64,000 nucleotides of DNA, from the NCBI RefSeq assembly GCF_030818255.1, contig NZ_JAUTAG010000001.1, positions 2,232,001 to 2,296,000 on the forward strand, in the 5' to 3' direction. The notes under the pieces were generated by a model. That model was not told the origin of the DNA. It saw nothing but the letters and a program-made list of their open reading frames with translations, and made no database searches. The DNA is from Microbacterium sp. SORGH_AS_0969. GTDB lineage: Bacteria; Actinomycetota; Actinomycetes; Actinomycetales; Microbacteriaceae. The translations under genes were made by a program, and so were the position numbers. Below, piece after piece: positions 1-8,670 of this stretch. Each line of letters opens with the position of its first letter. The first letter of the stretch is position 1.

Positions 1-694
1 TGTCAAACGAGTCGCCGACGGTTCCTGTCGAGGGGATGGCGCCGAGTTCGACGATCCGGTCGGTGTAGACCATTGCGGTGTAGTTCGATCCGTGGTCGGC
101 GTGATGGATCAGCCCGTCGAGCCTGCCGCCGGCGTCCCACGCGGCCATGTCGAGCGCCTGCATCGGCAGGATCTCGGCCTTGAGCGTGGCGGCGACGTTC
201 CACCCGACGATGCGTCTCGAGTAGACGTCGGTGACGAACGCGACGTACGCGAAGCCGGACCAGGTCGCGACGTAGGTCACGTCGCAGACCCAGAGCCGTC
301 TCGGAGCCGGCGCGGTGAAGCGCCTGTTTACGAGGTCGGCGGGCAGCACCGTTGTCTTGTCGGAGCGGGTCGTGAACACCCGCTTCGACTTCCTCACGCC
401 CCGGACACCCGCGAGACGCATAAGCCTCTCGGTCTGGTCGCGGCCGATGTCCCACCCCTGCCGGCGTATCAGCGCATGCATCTTCCGTCGCCCGTAGACG
501 CCGTAGTTCTCCGCATGCAGCCTGGCGACCTCCGGTGCGAGCAGTTCGTCCCGCAACCGCCGCGTTGACGGCGTTCGGGCGAGGGCGGCGCGGTAGCCGC
601 GGGAGGTAAGGAAACCCTGGACTGCCGGTCGGAGGACCCGGCAGATGAGCTCGACCCCGAAACGATCCCGGTGTTCACTGATGAACCGGATCAT
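1..694 (-). CDS. IS3-family transposase OrfB, DDE integrase domain (C-terminus outside window)
   Basis: This is the catalytic half of the IS3 transposase, which inserts the element by a DDE mechanism. About 231 codons are visible from an ATG at 694. The first catalytic Asp sits near residue 138 in VCDVTY and the second near 200 in HHADHGSNY; the catalytic Glu, expected after GTVGDSFDN, falls outside the window. The frame is open throughout and lies in -1 phase relative to orfA, as expected for production of an OrfAB fusion by programmed frameshifting. No lesion is seen, so the transposase may be functional. Confidence 0.88.
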   Translation of the reverse strand, partial: MIRFISEHRDRFGVELICRVLRPAVQGFLTSRGYRAALARTPSTRRLRDELLAPEVARLHAENYGVYGRRKMHALIRRQGWDIGRDQTERLMRLAGVRGVRKSKRVFTTRSDKTTVLPADLVNRRFTAPAPRRLWVCDVTYVATWSGFAYVAFVTDVYSRRIVGWNVAATLKAEILPMQALDMAAWDAGGRLDGLIHHADHGSNYTAMVYTDRIVELGAIPSTGTVGDSFD

Positions 695-699
695 CTCGG

Positions 700-1005
700 T
701 CAGGGGCGGTCGAGCTCCTTCGCGAAAAACACACTTGCAGCCTTGAGAATCTCATTCGCCTTACGAAGCTCGGCGTTCTCCTTCTGCAGCCGCTTGATCT
801 CCGCCGCCGCGTCCGTTGTCAGCCCGGGTTTGGCGCCCGCGTCGACTTCCGCTTGACGCTGCCACAGTCGCAGCGTCTCCGGACTCATCCCCAGCAGGCC
901 CGCGACATGCCGCACGGCGCTCATCATCGTCGGGTGCGACGGCCGCGTCTCCGCGAGCATCCTGAGCGCCCGCTCACGCATCTCCGGCGAGTACTTCCTG
1001 TTCAT
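700..1005 (-). CDS. IS3-family transposase OrfA (HTH / leucine zipper)
   Basis: The 101-residue protein is the DNA-binding subunit of an IS3 transposase. An N-terminal helix-turn-helix (RKYSPEMRERALRMLAE through MSPETLRLWQRQ) is followed by a coiled coil with heptad leucines (EIKRLQKENAELRKANEIL, residues about 70-88). It ends 6 bases upstream of the orfB ATG in another phase. The run TTT TTC preceded by G, at 724-730 on the minus strand, could act as the -1 slippery site that fuses OrfA to OrfB; this is an inference from position and phase. Confidence 0.87.
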   Translation of the reverse strand: MNRKYSPEMRERALRMLAETRPSHPTMMSAVRHVAGLLGMSPETLRLWQRQAEVDAGAKPGLTTDAAAEIKRLQKENAELRKANEILKAASVFFAKELDRP

Positions 1006-1055
1006 CGTCTTCCATCCTTGCTTGAAGAACGGAACGAAAGTCAGGCCGATTCAGC

Positions 1056-1126
1056 AGCGCGGATTTATCCGAGTAGCGGTGTACCGGCTCTACTTCGGGG
1101 ATGGGACTCGAGTCTTACTCGAACAA
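1056..1126. repeat. Dispersed site, copy 1 (next to IS3 end)
   Basis: The first about 40 bases match the site at 9426-9461 and 27304-27341 almost perfectly (core GTAGCGGTGTACCGGCTCTA). Its outer parts form an inverted repeat: TTATCCGAGTA near 1065-1075 against TACTCGAACAA at 1116-1126. In the other two copies a double-HTH gene lies immediately to the left; here that side is replaced by the IS3 element, so this copy has lost its gene or was separated from it. Confidence 0.75.
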
Positions 1127-1504
1127 TTCTTCAAGGCCAAGATGCGGAACCGCCGCATGGATGGCTCATACGCGTTCCTTCTTTGCCCTGTCGTAGGTGG
1201 CGAGACCCATGCTGACCTGCTGTTCGTTGAGTTCAGTCAGCAGGGAGCGGTGGTCACCGGTAATCCGGGTCCGACTGAGCGGCAATCTGCCCGAGCGGCA
1301 TGGAGTGGTTGCTCAGATCGATCACCGCGCTCTCCGGAAAACGCCTTCCTCGCCCGTCTCGGAACTATTCGTTCGTACCAAGCTCGGCCCGGAAACGATC
1401 GGTTTTGCGCCACGTGCGGTCGACGCTTTTCGTAGTGCGCACCGCGTTGATGCGCGAGGCGCTGGATTTGACTGTTGGGTAAGACCGTTAGGGTTGCGCC
1501 TCGT
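1127..1504. other. Stretch without a recognisable gene
   Basis: Short open frames exist on both strands but none has a recognised domain, a good ribosome-binding site, or codon use like the surrounding genes. A minus-strand frame ending near 1162 could be the C-terminal tail of a broken enzyme, but I cannot identify it. Confidence 0.4.
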
Positions 1505-2206
1505 CTAGGAAGCCGCCATGCGTACTAACCAATCGCCGATCAGTGTGAGGACGACTCCCGATCGGTCCAGATGGACGTTGTGCCCGGCGGTATCCAAGGT
1601 GACGAAGGTGGCGCGCGGGTAATGCTCAATCGTTGCCCATGCGTCTTCGCAGCCGACCACATGGTCCTGCCGTCCTGTAAAAAACAGTGACGGCTGCGTG
1701 AATGGCTCTGGGGATAGAGTCTCAGGCTCAGCCGACAGCGCGTATCGCTCGGAGATCCGATTCAAAGCGTCTTGGTCTGCCGCGGCGAGGCCAGGATGCG
1801 CATGTTCTAGGAAAGCCTGCGCCTTGTCGTTCGTGTGCATCACGGCCATGTCGGCGTACTGGGGCGCAACGTCACCAAGTTCGCGCAACACCGACGCGTC
1901 GGATGACAAGACCGTCCGCTCTGGGACGGCCCTGTGTGACTTGTTGGACACGAAAACGGGTGCGATCAGCGCCAGCCCGAGAGCCTGGAGTCGGAAGTCG
2001 TGCGCAACTCGGCGGGCGATCATGCCGCCGAACGAGTTCCCGAGCACGGCGAACGGCTCATCACCTACCCGCTCGCGAACTTCGGCCTCAACCGCGAGCA
2101 CGACGTCCTCCGCGCTCGCCACCTCACCAGCAGGTGTCTGCCCGTGGCCCGGGAGATCAAAGTACATGTCCACCTCGGAGGTCAGCCGTCGGTCAACGCG
2201 TACCAC
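1505..2206 (-). pseudogene. alpha/beta-fold hydrolase, apparently 5'-truncated
   Basis: The 233-residue frame carries the nucleophile elbow GNSFGG (Ser near residue 58), an acid in GRQDHVV and the catalytic His in AGHNVHLD near the C-terminus, so the Ser-Asp-His triad is present. It starts abruptly just before the strand ending DLPGHGQT: the N-terminal strand and oxyanion HG motif, normally about 25-30 residues earlier, are missing. The frame stays open upstream of the GTG at 2206 (reading IPQPV), but no start or HG motif follows before homology is lost near 2230. I read this as a hydrolase that lost its 5' end in a rearrangement. Its substrate is unknown. Confidence 0.6.
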
Positions 2207-2517
2207 CGGCTGTGGGATCCGGTCACATCGTGATCGAGCGAGGGCGCGGTACCGCTCGCCGCGCCCCCGCCCGCCTGCCGTCGCAGCACGCGCGCGTGGT
2301 GTTACGCCCCGCTACGCTCCCCGTGCCCCCGACGAAGCGCGCAGCATTCCCGCGCCGCACCACACCCGTGCACCGTGCACACTCCCCGGTGTGAAGTCCG
2401 TCACTCGCGCCACTGTGCCGCCCGCGCGATGTTCCTAGCGTGAGGGGAGCGCGAAGACGCGCACTCCAACGCTCGAATCGCGCCGACGCAGCCGTCGGCG
2501 CGGGGAGGTGAACGACG
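2207..2517 (+). promoter_or_regulatory. Upstream region and ribosome-binding site of the acyl-CoA ligase operon
   Basis: These 311 bases separate the truncated hydrolase from the acyl-CoA ligase. The only clear signal is GGGGAGGTG at 2502-2510, seven bases before the ATG at 2518. No convincing gene is present. The PucR-type regulator encoded at the end of the operon would be expected to act here (inference). Confidence 0.45.
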
Positions 2518-4023
2518 ATGTCTCTCGACGAACTCGACACGCGCACCACGACACGGGGCACGGTGTCCGGCCTCGATCATCTGCCGTGGCGGAGCCCCTC
2601 GGCGGGGACCGCGCGGCTGGCGGTGCGCGATGTGACCGAAGAACTCAGCTACCGCGCCCTCGAACGACGCGCCGCGGCCTGCGCGGAGCAGTTCGCCGCG
2701 CGGGGCATCGGCCGCGGCGACGTCGTGGCGATCATGCTGCCGAACTCCGTCGCGTTCCTCACCGCCATGCTCGGCGCCTGGCGCGTCGGTGCCGCGGTGA
2801 CCCCGGTGAACCCCACCTTCACCGAGCGCGAGCTCCGCTACCAGCTAGACGACTCGGGAGCGCGTCTGCTCATCACCTCGGCGGCACCGAACGTCGAGGT
2901 CGAGACGCTCGCGCCGGCGGATCTCGCCCGCGTCGCGGACGGGCCCGTCGACGACCCGGCCATCACGCCCGACACCCTCGCACTGCTGGTGTACACGAGC
3001 GGTTCGACCGGGCAGCCCAAGGGCGTCATGCTCGACCACGCCAACCTCAGTGCGATGGCTCGATCCCTCGGCCGGCACATCGAGCTCGGACCCGACGACC
3101 AAGCCCTGCTCGTGCTGCCGCTGTTCCACGTCAACTCGCTCTGCGTGAGCTTCCTCGCCCCGATCAGCGCCGGCGGCAGTGTCTCGATCCTCGAGCGCTT
3201 CGCCCCCGCCACCTTCCTCGACGCGGTCCAGCGCTTCCGGCCCACCTACTTCTCCGCGGTGCCGGCGATCTTCGCCCGTCTGGCAGAGATTCCGCGGGAA
3301 GAGTTTCCGCGTCTGCCCTCGTTGCGCGTGGCGATCTGCGGGGCGGCTCCGGCCAGCCCTGAACTCCTCGCTTTCAGCGAGGAGCGCTTCGGCATCCCGA
3401 TCCTCGAGGGGTACGGCCTCACCGAAGCCACGTGCGCCTCGGCGTGCAACCCGCTGTGGGGCGAGCGCAAGCCCGGCACCGTGGGCCGCGCGCTCCCCGG
3501 CCAGCAGATCGCCATCCTCGACGACGAAGGCCGTCTCGTGCCCCCGGGCGTGCGCGGCGAGGTCGCGATCCTCAGCCCCACCGTCATGCGCGGATACCTC
3601 GGACGACCGGATGCCACGGCCGAGGTGATGCGCGGAGGATGGCTGCGGACCGGGGATATCGGCATCCTGGACGAAGACGCCTACCTGACGCTCGTCGATC
3701 GGGCCAAGGACATGATCATCCGCGGCGGCGAGAATCTCTACCCCAAGGAGATCGAGGCCTTCCTCGTCACCCACCCCGCGGTGCTCGAGGCCGCGGTCAT
3801 CGGGCGCCCTGACCCGGTGTACGGCGAGGTCCCGATCGCTGACGTCGTGCTGCACCCCGGCGAGACCGTCACCGAGGACGAGTTGCGCGCCCACTGCGCC
3901 GAGGGCCTCACCAAGATCAAAGTGCCCGCCGAGATCCGCATCGTCGCCGATCTTGTGCGCAACCCGGTCGGCAAGGTCGACAAGCCGGCGATGCGCCGCG
4001 CGCTCGCCGCGAGCGCCGCCTGA
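2518..4023 (+). CDS. AMP-forming acyl-CoA ligase (long-chain fatty-acid--CoA ligase family)
   Basis: The 501-residue enzyme activates a carboxylic acid to its acyl-AMP and then to the CoA thioester in the cytoplasm. Motifs in order are the ATP-binding loop YTSGSTGQPKG (about residue 158), the A5 motif EGYGLTEAT (about 297), GWLRTGDIG (about 374), the hinge RAKDMIIRGGENLYPKEIE (about 395-415) and the C-terminal catalytic Lys in NPVGKVDK (about 486). The length is normal for the ANL superfamily. It starts at ATG 2518 with a strong Shine-Dalgarno and heads an operon with a DUF3556 protein, an FAD oxidoreductase and a PucR regulator. The acid used is unknown; the context favours a lipid-like or hydrophobic acid. 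Confidence 0.88.
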   Translation: MSLDELDTRTTTRGTVSGLDHLPWRSPSAGTARLAVRDVTEELSYRALERRAAACAEQFAARGIGRGDVVAIMLPNSVAFLTAMLGAWRVGAAVTPVNPTFTERELRYQLDDSGARLLITSAAPNVEVETLAPADLARVADGPVDDPAITPDTLALLVYTSGSTGQPKGVMLDHANLSAMARSLGRHIELGPDDQALLVLPLFHVNSLCVSFLAPISAGGSVSILERFAPATFLDAVQRFRPTYFSAVPAIFARLAEIPREEFPRLPSLRVAICGAAPASPELLAFSEERFGIPILEGYGLTEATCASACNPLWGERKPGTVGRALPGQQIAILDDEGRLVPPGVRGEVAILSPTVMRGYLGRPDATAEVMRGGWLRTGDIGILDEDAYLTLVDRAKDMIIRGGENLYPKEIEAFLVTHPAVLEAAVIGRPDPVYGEVPIADVVLHPGETVTEDELRAHCAEGLTKIKVPAEIRIVADLVRNPVGKVDKPAMRRALAASAA

Positions 4024-4063
4024 CCACCTCTCTTCCCCTCATCCCGTCACCGAAGGAGTTGTC

Positions 4064-5893
4064 ATGGGATTCAAAACCGGCGATTTTCCGCCCGTCGATC
4101 TGTCGACGTTCTTGCACCAACCGCTGCGTGAGCGCGTCAAGGCGCTCGGGCTCCACTGGGTCGAGTACGGCTTCGGATCGCCCCGTATGATCGCGGCGAC
4201 TTACCTCGTCAAGATCGCCGTGCTGTGGCTCCTGATCGGCAGCATCATCATCACGGCGACGAGCGGTGTGGGATGGTTCTGGCAGGTCGACCAGTGGTGG
4301 AACCAGCCGATCGTCTATCAGAAGGCGATCATCTGGACGATGCTGCTCGAAGCGATCGGTCTCGCCGGGTCGTGGGGGCCTACGGCGGGCAAGTTCAAGC
4401 CCATGACCGGTGGCATCCAGTTCTGGGCTCGTCCGGGCACGATCCGGCTGCGGCCGTGGGCCTGGGTGCCGGGGACGGCCGGCGACACCCGCACGATCTT
4501 CGACGTCGTCGTCTACCTCGGGTTCCTCGCGGCGCTCGCCACGGCGCTCGTGCTCCCCGGCACGGTGACCCCGGCGCTCGCCGCGGCGCTGCCCGGGAAC
4601 ACGAGCGGGCTCGTGCAGACCGCCCCCGTGATCGTCGCGATCGCGCTGCTGGTGATCGTGGGGGTGCGCGACAAGACGATCGCGGTCGCCTCGCGCATCG
4701 AGCAGTACCTGCCGGCGCTGGTGTTCTTCTCGGTGCTGTCGTTCGTCGACATGATCATCGCGCTGAAGCTGCTCATCGTGGCCGTGTGGGTCTGTGCGGG
4801 CGTTTCGAAGTTCGGCAAGCACTTCGTCAACGTCATCCCGCCGATGCTCAGCAACACCCCGTTCTGGCCGCCGCGGTGGCTCAAGCGAGCCCTTTATCGC
4901 GACTTCCCGCGGGACGTCCGGCCGTCGAAGCTCGCGCACTTCATGGCGCACGCCATGGGCACCACGGTGGAGATCGCCGTTCCGCTCGTGCTGCTGTTCT
5001 CGCAGAACTTCTGGGTGACGCTTGCGGCGGTGGTGCTCATCGTGGGCTTCCACCTGTTCATCTTCTCGACGTTCCCGCTCGCCGTTCCGCTCGAGTGGAA
5101 CACCCTGTTCTGCTACGCCGCGGTGTTCCTCTTTCTCGGATTCCCGGCGCAGTCGGGGTACGCGGTCACCGACTTCTCGAACGGGTGGCTCCTCGCCGGG
5201 ATCGTGGCGGCCCTGCTGTTCTTCCCGGTGCTCGGCAACATCCGCCCCGACAAGGTCTCGTTCCTCCCATCGATGCGTCAGTACGCCGGCAACTGGGCGT
5301 CGGCGCTGTGGACTTTCACGCCAGGAGCGGAGAAGAAGCTGGATGCCGTCATCCGCCCGACGAAGAACCAGGTCGATCAGCTGGTGCAGCTGGGGTACGC
5401 CCCCGAGGTCGCTGAGATCACGATGCAGCAGACCCTGGCTTGGCGCTCGATGCACAGCCAGGGCCGCGGCCTCTTCTCGGTGCTGTACCGGGCACTGCCC
5501 GACATCGAGACCCGCACGATCCGCGAGGGTGAGTTCGCCTGCAACTCGGTGATCGGCTTCAACTTCGGCGACGGGCACCTGCACGACGAGTCGCTCATCC
5601 GTGCACTGCAGAGCCGCTGCCGCTTCGAGCCGGGCGAGTTCGTGGTGGTATGGGTGGAGTCCCAAGCCATCCACGCGAACTACCAGGAGTACAAGGTGAT
5701 CGATGCGGCCCGTGGCGTCATCGAGCGGGGGCGCTGGCGCGTGGCGGATGCCGTGGCCGCCCAGCCGTGGCTCGCGGACGGGCCCATCCCGCTCGAGCGG
5801 TCCTGGCGCGCCGACGCGACCGGCCCGGTGACCGAGGCGACGAACAGCGTCCGCACGGTCTCGCGCAGGCGAGGAGAGCGGGTCCCGAAATGA
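4064..5893 (+). CDS. DUF3556 family membrane protein
   Basis: The 609-residue integral membrane protein starts at ATG 4064 behind GAAGGAG. The opening (MGFKTGDFPPVDLSTF, then HWVEYGFGSPR) matches the DUF3556 family known from mycobacteria and rhodococci, whose function is not established. The first membrane segment is at about residues 43-64, and several more follow through about residue 410. The last about 180 residues look soluble, with FNFGDGHLHDESLI and a C-terminal HANYQEYKVIDAARGVIERG. The stop overlaps the start of the next gene (ATGA), so it is translationally coupled to the FAD oxidoreductase. A role in handling the product of the acyl-CoA ligase at the membrane is an inference only. 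Confidence 0.8.
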   Translation: MGFKTGDFPPVDLSTFLHQPLRERVKALGLHWVEYGFGSPRMIAATYLVKIAVLWLLIGSIIITATSGVGWFWQVDQWWNQPIVYQKAIIWTMLLEAIGLAGSWGPTAGKFKPMTGGIQFWARPGTIRLRPWAWVPGTAGDTRTIFDVVVYLGFLAALATALVLPGTVTPALAAALPGNTSGLVQTAPVIVAIALLVIVGVRDKTIAVASRIEQYLPALVFFSVLSFVDMIIALKLLIVAVWVCAGVSKFGKHFVNVIPPMLSNTPFWPPRWLKRALYRDFPRDVRPSKLAHFMAHAMGTTVEIAVPLVLLFSQNFWVTLAAVVLIVGFHLFIFSTFPLAVPLEWNTLFCYAAVFLFLGFPAQSGYAVTDFSNGWLLAGIVAALLFFPVLGNIRPDKVSFLPSMRQYAGNWASALWTFTPGAEKKLDAVIRPTKNQVDQLVQLGYAPEVAEITMQQTLAWRSMHSQGRGLFSVLYRALPDIETRTIREGEFACNSVIGFNFGDGHLHDESLIRALQSRCRFEPGEFVVVWVESQAIHANYQEYKVIDAARGVIERGRWRVADAVAAQPWLADGPIPLERSWRADATGPVTEATNSVRTVSRRRGERVPK

Positions 5894-7335
5894 CACGCGC
5901 CGTGGTCGTCGGCAGCGGTCCCAACGGGCTGGCCGCTGCCGCGACCCTGTCGGCCGCCGGCCTCGACGTGCACGTCGTCGAGGCGGCGGACGAACTCGGA
6001 GGAGGGGCGCGCAACAGCGAGCCCCTCCTCGCGGGGCTCATCCAGGACCACTGCGCCGCGGTGCACCCGATGTCCGCGGGGTCGCCGTATTTCGCTGATC
6101 TCGAGCTGCCCGCCTCGCCATGGGCGCTCCCCGAGATCGACTGCGCCCACCCGCTCGACGACGGCGACGTGGTGCTGCTGCGCCGCTCCATCGACGACAC
6201 CGCGGCCGACCTCGGGCGCGACGGGTGGCGGTGGCGGACCATCTTCGGGCCGTCGTCGAGGTCATTCGCGGCACTGTCGGAAGACATCCTGCGCCCCCTC
6301 GTCGGCATCCCGCGTCATCCTCTTCTCCTCGCGCGCTTCGGCGCCGGCGCGGCCCTGCCGCCGGTATGGACCTCCCGGGCGTTCGCCGAGGAGCGGACGC
6401 GGGCACTGTTCCTCGGCGTCGCGGCCCATGCGTTCCAGCGGCTCGACCAGCCCCTCGTGGGCGGGATCGGCGTGGGCATCATCACCGCCGGGCACGCCGT
6501 GGGCTGGCCCGTGGTCGCGGGCGGCACGGGGACGCTCACCGCGGCCGTAATCGCGCGGCTGCGCGAACGCGGGGTGACGTTCGAGACCGGTCGGCGCATC
6601 CGTTCGCGGCGCGATCTGCCCCCGCACGACGTCGCCATGCTCGACGTGCACCCGCACGCCGTCGCCGAAATCCTCGGGGGGAGCCTGCCGCGTCGCACGG
6701 CGGAGGCGTTCCGCCGCTTCCGCTCCGGGCCCGCGGCCTTCAAGGTCGAGTTCGCCGTCGAGGGCGGCGTGCCGTGGCGAGCGGAAGAGACCGGCCGTGC
6801 CGGGACCGTGCACCTGGCGGGGTCGGCGCGCGAGATCGCGGCCGTCGAACGCGACGTCGCCGAGGGGCGGATGCCGGAACGTCCCTTCGTGCTCGTGGGT
6901 CAGCAGCACGTCGCCGATCCGCAGCGCTCGGTGGGGAACGTGCACCCGCTGTACGCCTACGCTCACGTGCCCGCCGGCTACACGGGGGATGCCACCGACG
7001 CCGTCGTGTCGCAGATCGAGCGGTTCGCCCCGGGCTTCCGCGACCGCATCCGGGCGATGCGGGTCATCACCGCGACGGAGTGGAGCCAGCGGAACCCGAA
7101 CTTCGTCGGCGGCGACATCCTCACCGGTGCCAAGACGCCGCTGCAGTTCACGCTCGGTCCGCGCATCACGGCGCAGCCGTACGATACGGGGGTGCCGGGC
7201 TATTACCTCTGTTCCGCGGCCACGCCCCCGGGGCCGGGGATCCACGGCCTGTGCGGCGTGAACGCCGCACGACGCGCGCTGCGCGGCATCGTGCCCACGG
7301 CCGCGCGGCGAACGGCGGAAGCTCAGCCCGCGTGA
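5890..7335 (+). CDS. FAD-dependent oxidoreductase, phytoene-desaturase-like
   Basis: The 481-residue protein has an N-terminal dinucleotide-binding fold (VVVGSGPNGLAAA, residues 4-16, then the acidic end of strand 2 in HVVEAADELGGGA) and a C-terminal flavin motif of the GIHGLCGVNAAR type. This is the pattern of phytoene dehydrogenase-related oxidoreductases, which desaturate or oxidise hydrophobic substrates using FAD. It overlaps the DUF3556 gene upstream by ATGA and the regulator downstream by GTGA. The partners suggest a lipid or isoprenoid-like substrate, but nothing in the sequence identifies it. Confidence 0.82.
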   Translation: MTRAVVVGSGPNGLAAAATLSAAGLDVHVVEAADELGGGARNSEPLLAGLIQDHCAAVHPMSAGSPYFADLELPASPWALPEIDCAHPLDDGDVVLLRRSIDDTAADLGRDGWRWRTIFGPSSRSFAALSEDILRPLVGIPRHPLLLARFGAGAALPPVWTSRAFAEERTRALFLGVAAHAFQRLDQPLVGGIGVGIITAGHAVGWPVVAGGTGTLTAAVIARLRERGVTFETGRRIRSRRDLPPHDVAMLDVHPHAVAEILGGSLPRRTAEAFRRFRSGPAAFKVEFAVEGGVPWRAEETGRAGTVHLAGSAREIAAVERDVAEGRMPERPFVLVGQQHVADPQRSVGNVHPLYAYAHVPAGYTGDATDAVVSQIERFAPGFRDRIRAMRVITATEWSQRNPNFVGGDILTGAKTPLQFTLGPRITAQPYDTGVPGYYLCSAATPPGPGIHGLCGVNAARRALRGIVPTAARRTAEAQPA

Positions 7336-8621
7336 CGACGGCATCCGGTCCCGGCGAGACCCACGAGGGCGACGTCTCCGAACTGCTCGCGCTCGTCGCG
7401 CGACAGCTCGACCTGCGCATGCCCGAGATCGTTCGCGAGATGCGCGACCTCCTGGCATCCCGGATCGACGATCTCGGGGGCGACCCGCAACTCGTCGAGA
7501 TGCTGCAGGCGAGCATCGAGGGCAACGTGACGACGATCTGCCACATCCTCGCGAACCAGATCGATCTGGAGAGTCTGCAGCCCACGACCGCCGCCGTCGA
7601 GTACGCGGCGCGGCTCGCGCAGCGCGATGTTCCGCTGTCAGCTCTGACCCGCGCCTACTACCTGGGGCAGAGTATGTTCCTACGGCTCGGGATGGACGAG
7701 GCGGAGCGCCTCGGTGTCTCGGACCGCGTGAAGATCGACGTGGTCCGCGATATCGCCGACGTCGTGCACCGCTACATCGACTGGATCCTGCAGCTCGTGA
7801 CGGGCGTGCACGAGCAGGAGCGTCGGCGCTGGTGGAGCACCCGCGCGACGTTGAACGCGAGCATCATCCTCAAGGTGCTGCGCGGCGACTACCTGCCGAT
7901 CCGCGGATTCGTCTCCGAGACCGGATACACGCTTGCGCAGACGCACCTCGGTGTCATGGCGTGGTCTGACCTGGATTCCGATGACGCCGCGCGCCAGCAC
8001 GAGATCGACGTCCTGCTGCGCCGGCTGGCCACGGTCGTACGGTCTCCTGCGCCGCCGCTGATCACGGTGGTGGACCGGTCGACCGCCTGGGCGTGGTTCG
8101 GGGCGCCGCTCCTTGACGCCGGCGTCGTCGCGCAGGTCGAGGAGCTCGTGACGACGGTGCCCGGTGTGCGGATCGCCCTCGGCGAGCCAGGCCACGACGT
8201 CGCCGGCTTCCGTCGCACGCACGAGCAGGCGGCGATCGCGCGGCTCGTGGCGCTGTCGTCGCCGCGCTACCGCGATCGCGCGGTGGTGTCGTACGCCGAC
8301 CCGCAGGTCGCTCTCGTCCAGCTGTTGACGAAGGATGCCACGGCGACGGCGGCGTGGGTGCGCGAGGTTCTGGGCGATTACGCCGGTGCCGGGGAGCACG
8401 CGCGCTCGATGCGCGAAACCGTCGCGGCGTACTACGCGGCAGACAAGAACGCCGTGCGTGCGGCGGAGCAGCTCGGCGTGCACCGCAACACGGTACGTCA
8501 GCGCGTCGACCGGTTCGAAGGGGCGGTCGGGGCGCGCGGCGTCGATCCGCTGCAGGTCGCCCTGGCGCTGCGGATCTACGACGACCTTCTGCTCGACGGA
8601 GCCGACGCCCACCACACGTGA
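7332..8621 (+). CDS. PucR/CdaR-type transcriptional regulator
   Basis: The 429-residue regulator starts at GTG 7332, overlapping the preceding stop (GTGA). The N-terminal about 160 residues resemble an RsbRD-type sensor helix bundle (ELLALVARQLDLRMPEIV onward). A central GGDEF-like fold follows, and a C-terminal PucR helix-turn-helix lies at about residues 362-396 (AAEQLGVHRNTVRQRVDRFE). Such proteins respond to a metabolite and control the adjacent catabolic genes. It is the last gene of the operon, so feedback on the 2518 promoter is likely. No operator could be assigned. Confidence 0.8.
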   Translation: MTTASGPGETHEGDVSELLALVARQLDLRMPEIVREMRDLLASRIDDLGGDPQLVEMLQASIEGNVTTICHILANQIDLESLQPTTAAVEYAARLAQRDVPLSALTRAYYLGQSMFLRLGMDEAERLGVSDRVKIDVVRDIADVVHRYIDWILQLVTGVHEQERRRWWSTRATLNASIILKVLRGDYLPIRGFVSETGYTLAQTHLGVMAWSDLDSDDAARQHEIDVLLRRLATVVRSPAPPLITVVDRSTAWAWFGAPLLDAGVVAQVEELVTTVPGVRIALGEPGHDVAGFRRTHEQAAIARLVALSSPRYRDRAVVSYADPQVALVQLLTKDATATAAWVREVLGDYAGAGEHARSMRETVAAYYAADKNAVRAAEQLGVHRNTVRQRVDRFEGAVGARGVDPLQVALALRIYDDLLLDGADAHHT

Positions 8622-8670
8622 CGGGCGTTGCGCCGCTCAGCGTGTCCGTGCGTCACCGATCTTCGCCGTG

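Larger units (their letters stand above)
1..1053 (-). mobile_element. IS3-family insertion sequence, partial (left end outside window)
   Basis: Two overlapping transposase frames, orfA (HTH plus leucine zipper) and orfB (DDE integrase), lie on the minus strand in the usual IS3 order. The orfA-proximal end appears to be at 1053: read on the minus strand it starts TGAATCGGCCTGAC, the TG-starting terminal repeat expected of this family, and homology to the dispersed site seen near 9.43 and 27.3 kb begins three bases outside it. The other end lies beyond the window, so the paired terminal repeat and the target duplication cannot be checked. Confidence 0.85.

Noticed and set aside
1022..1508. Plus-strand frames of 100-137 codons after the IS element
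   Set aside because: They include the IS end and the dispersed site, lack ribosome-binding sites, and show no recognised domain.
2223..2561. 112-residue minus-strand frame between the hydrolase and the ligase
   Set aside because: It overlaps the ligase start and Shine-Dalgarno, and its composition is that of random high-GC sequence.
3917..5896. Very long open frame on the minus strand opposite the ligase and DUF3556 genes
   Set aside because: It is a high-GC shadow: Arg/Gly/His/Asp-rich with no domain and no ribosome-binding site, while the plus strand encodes clear families. The same holds for the long antisense frames at 46002-48626, 29842-31971 and 35579-37618.
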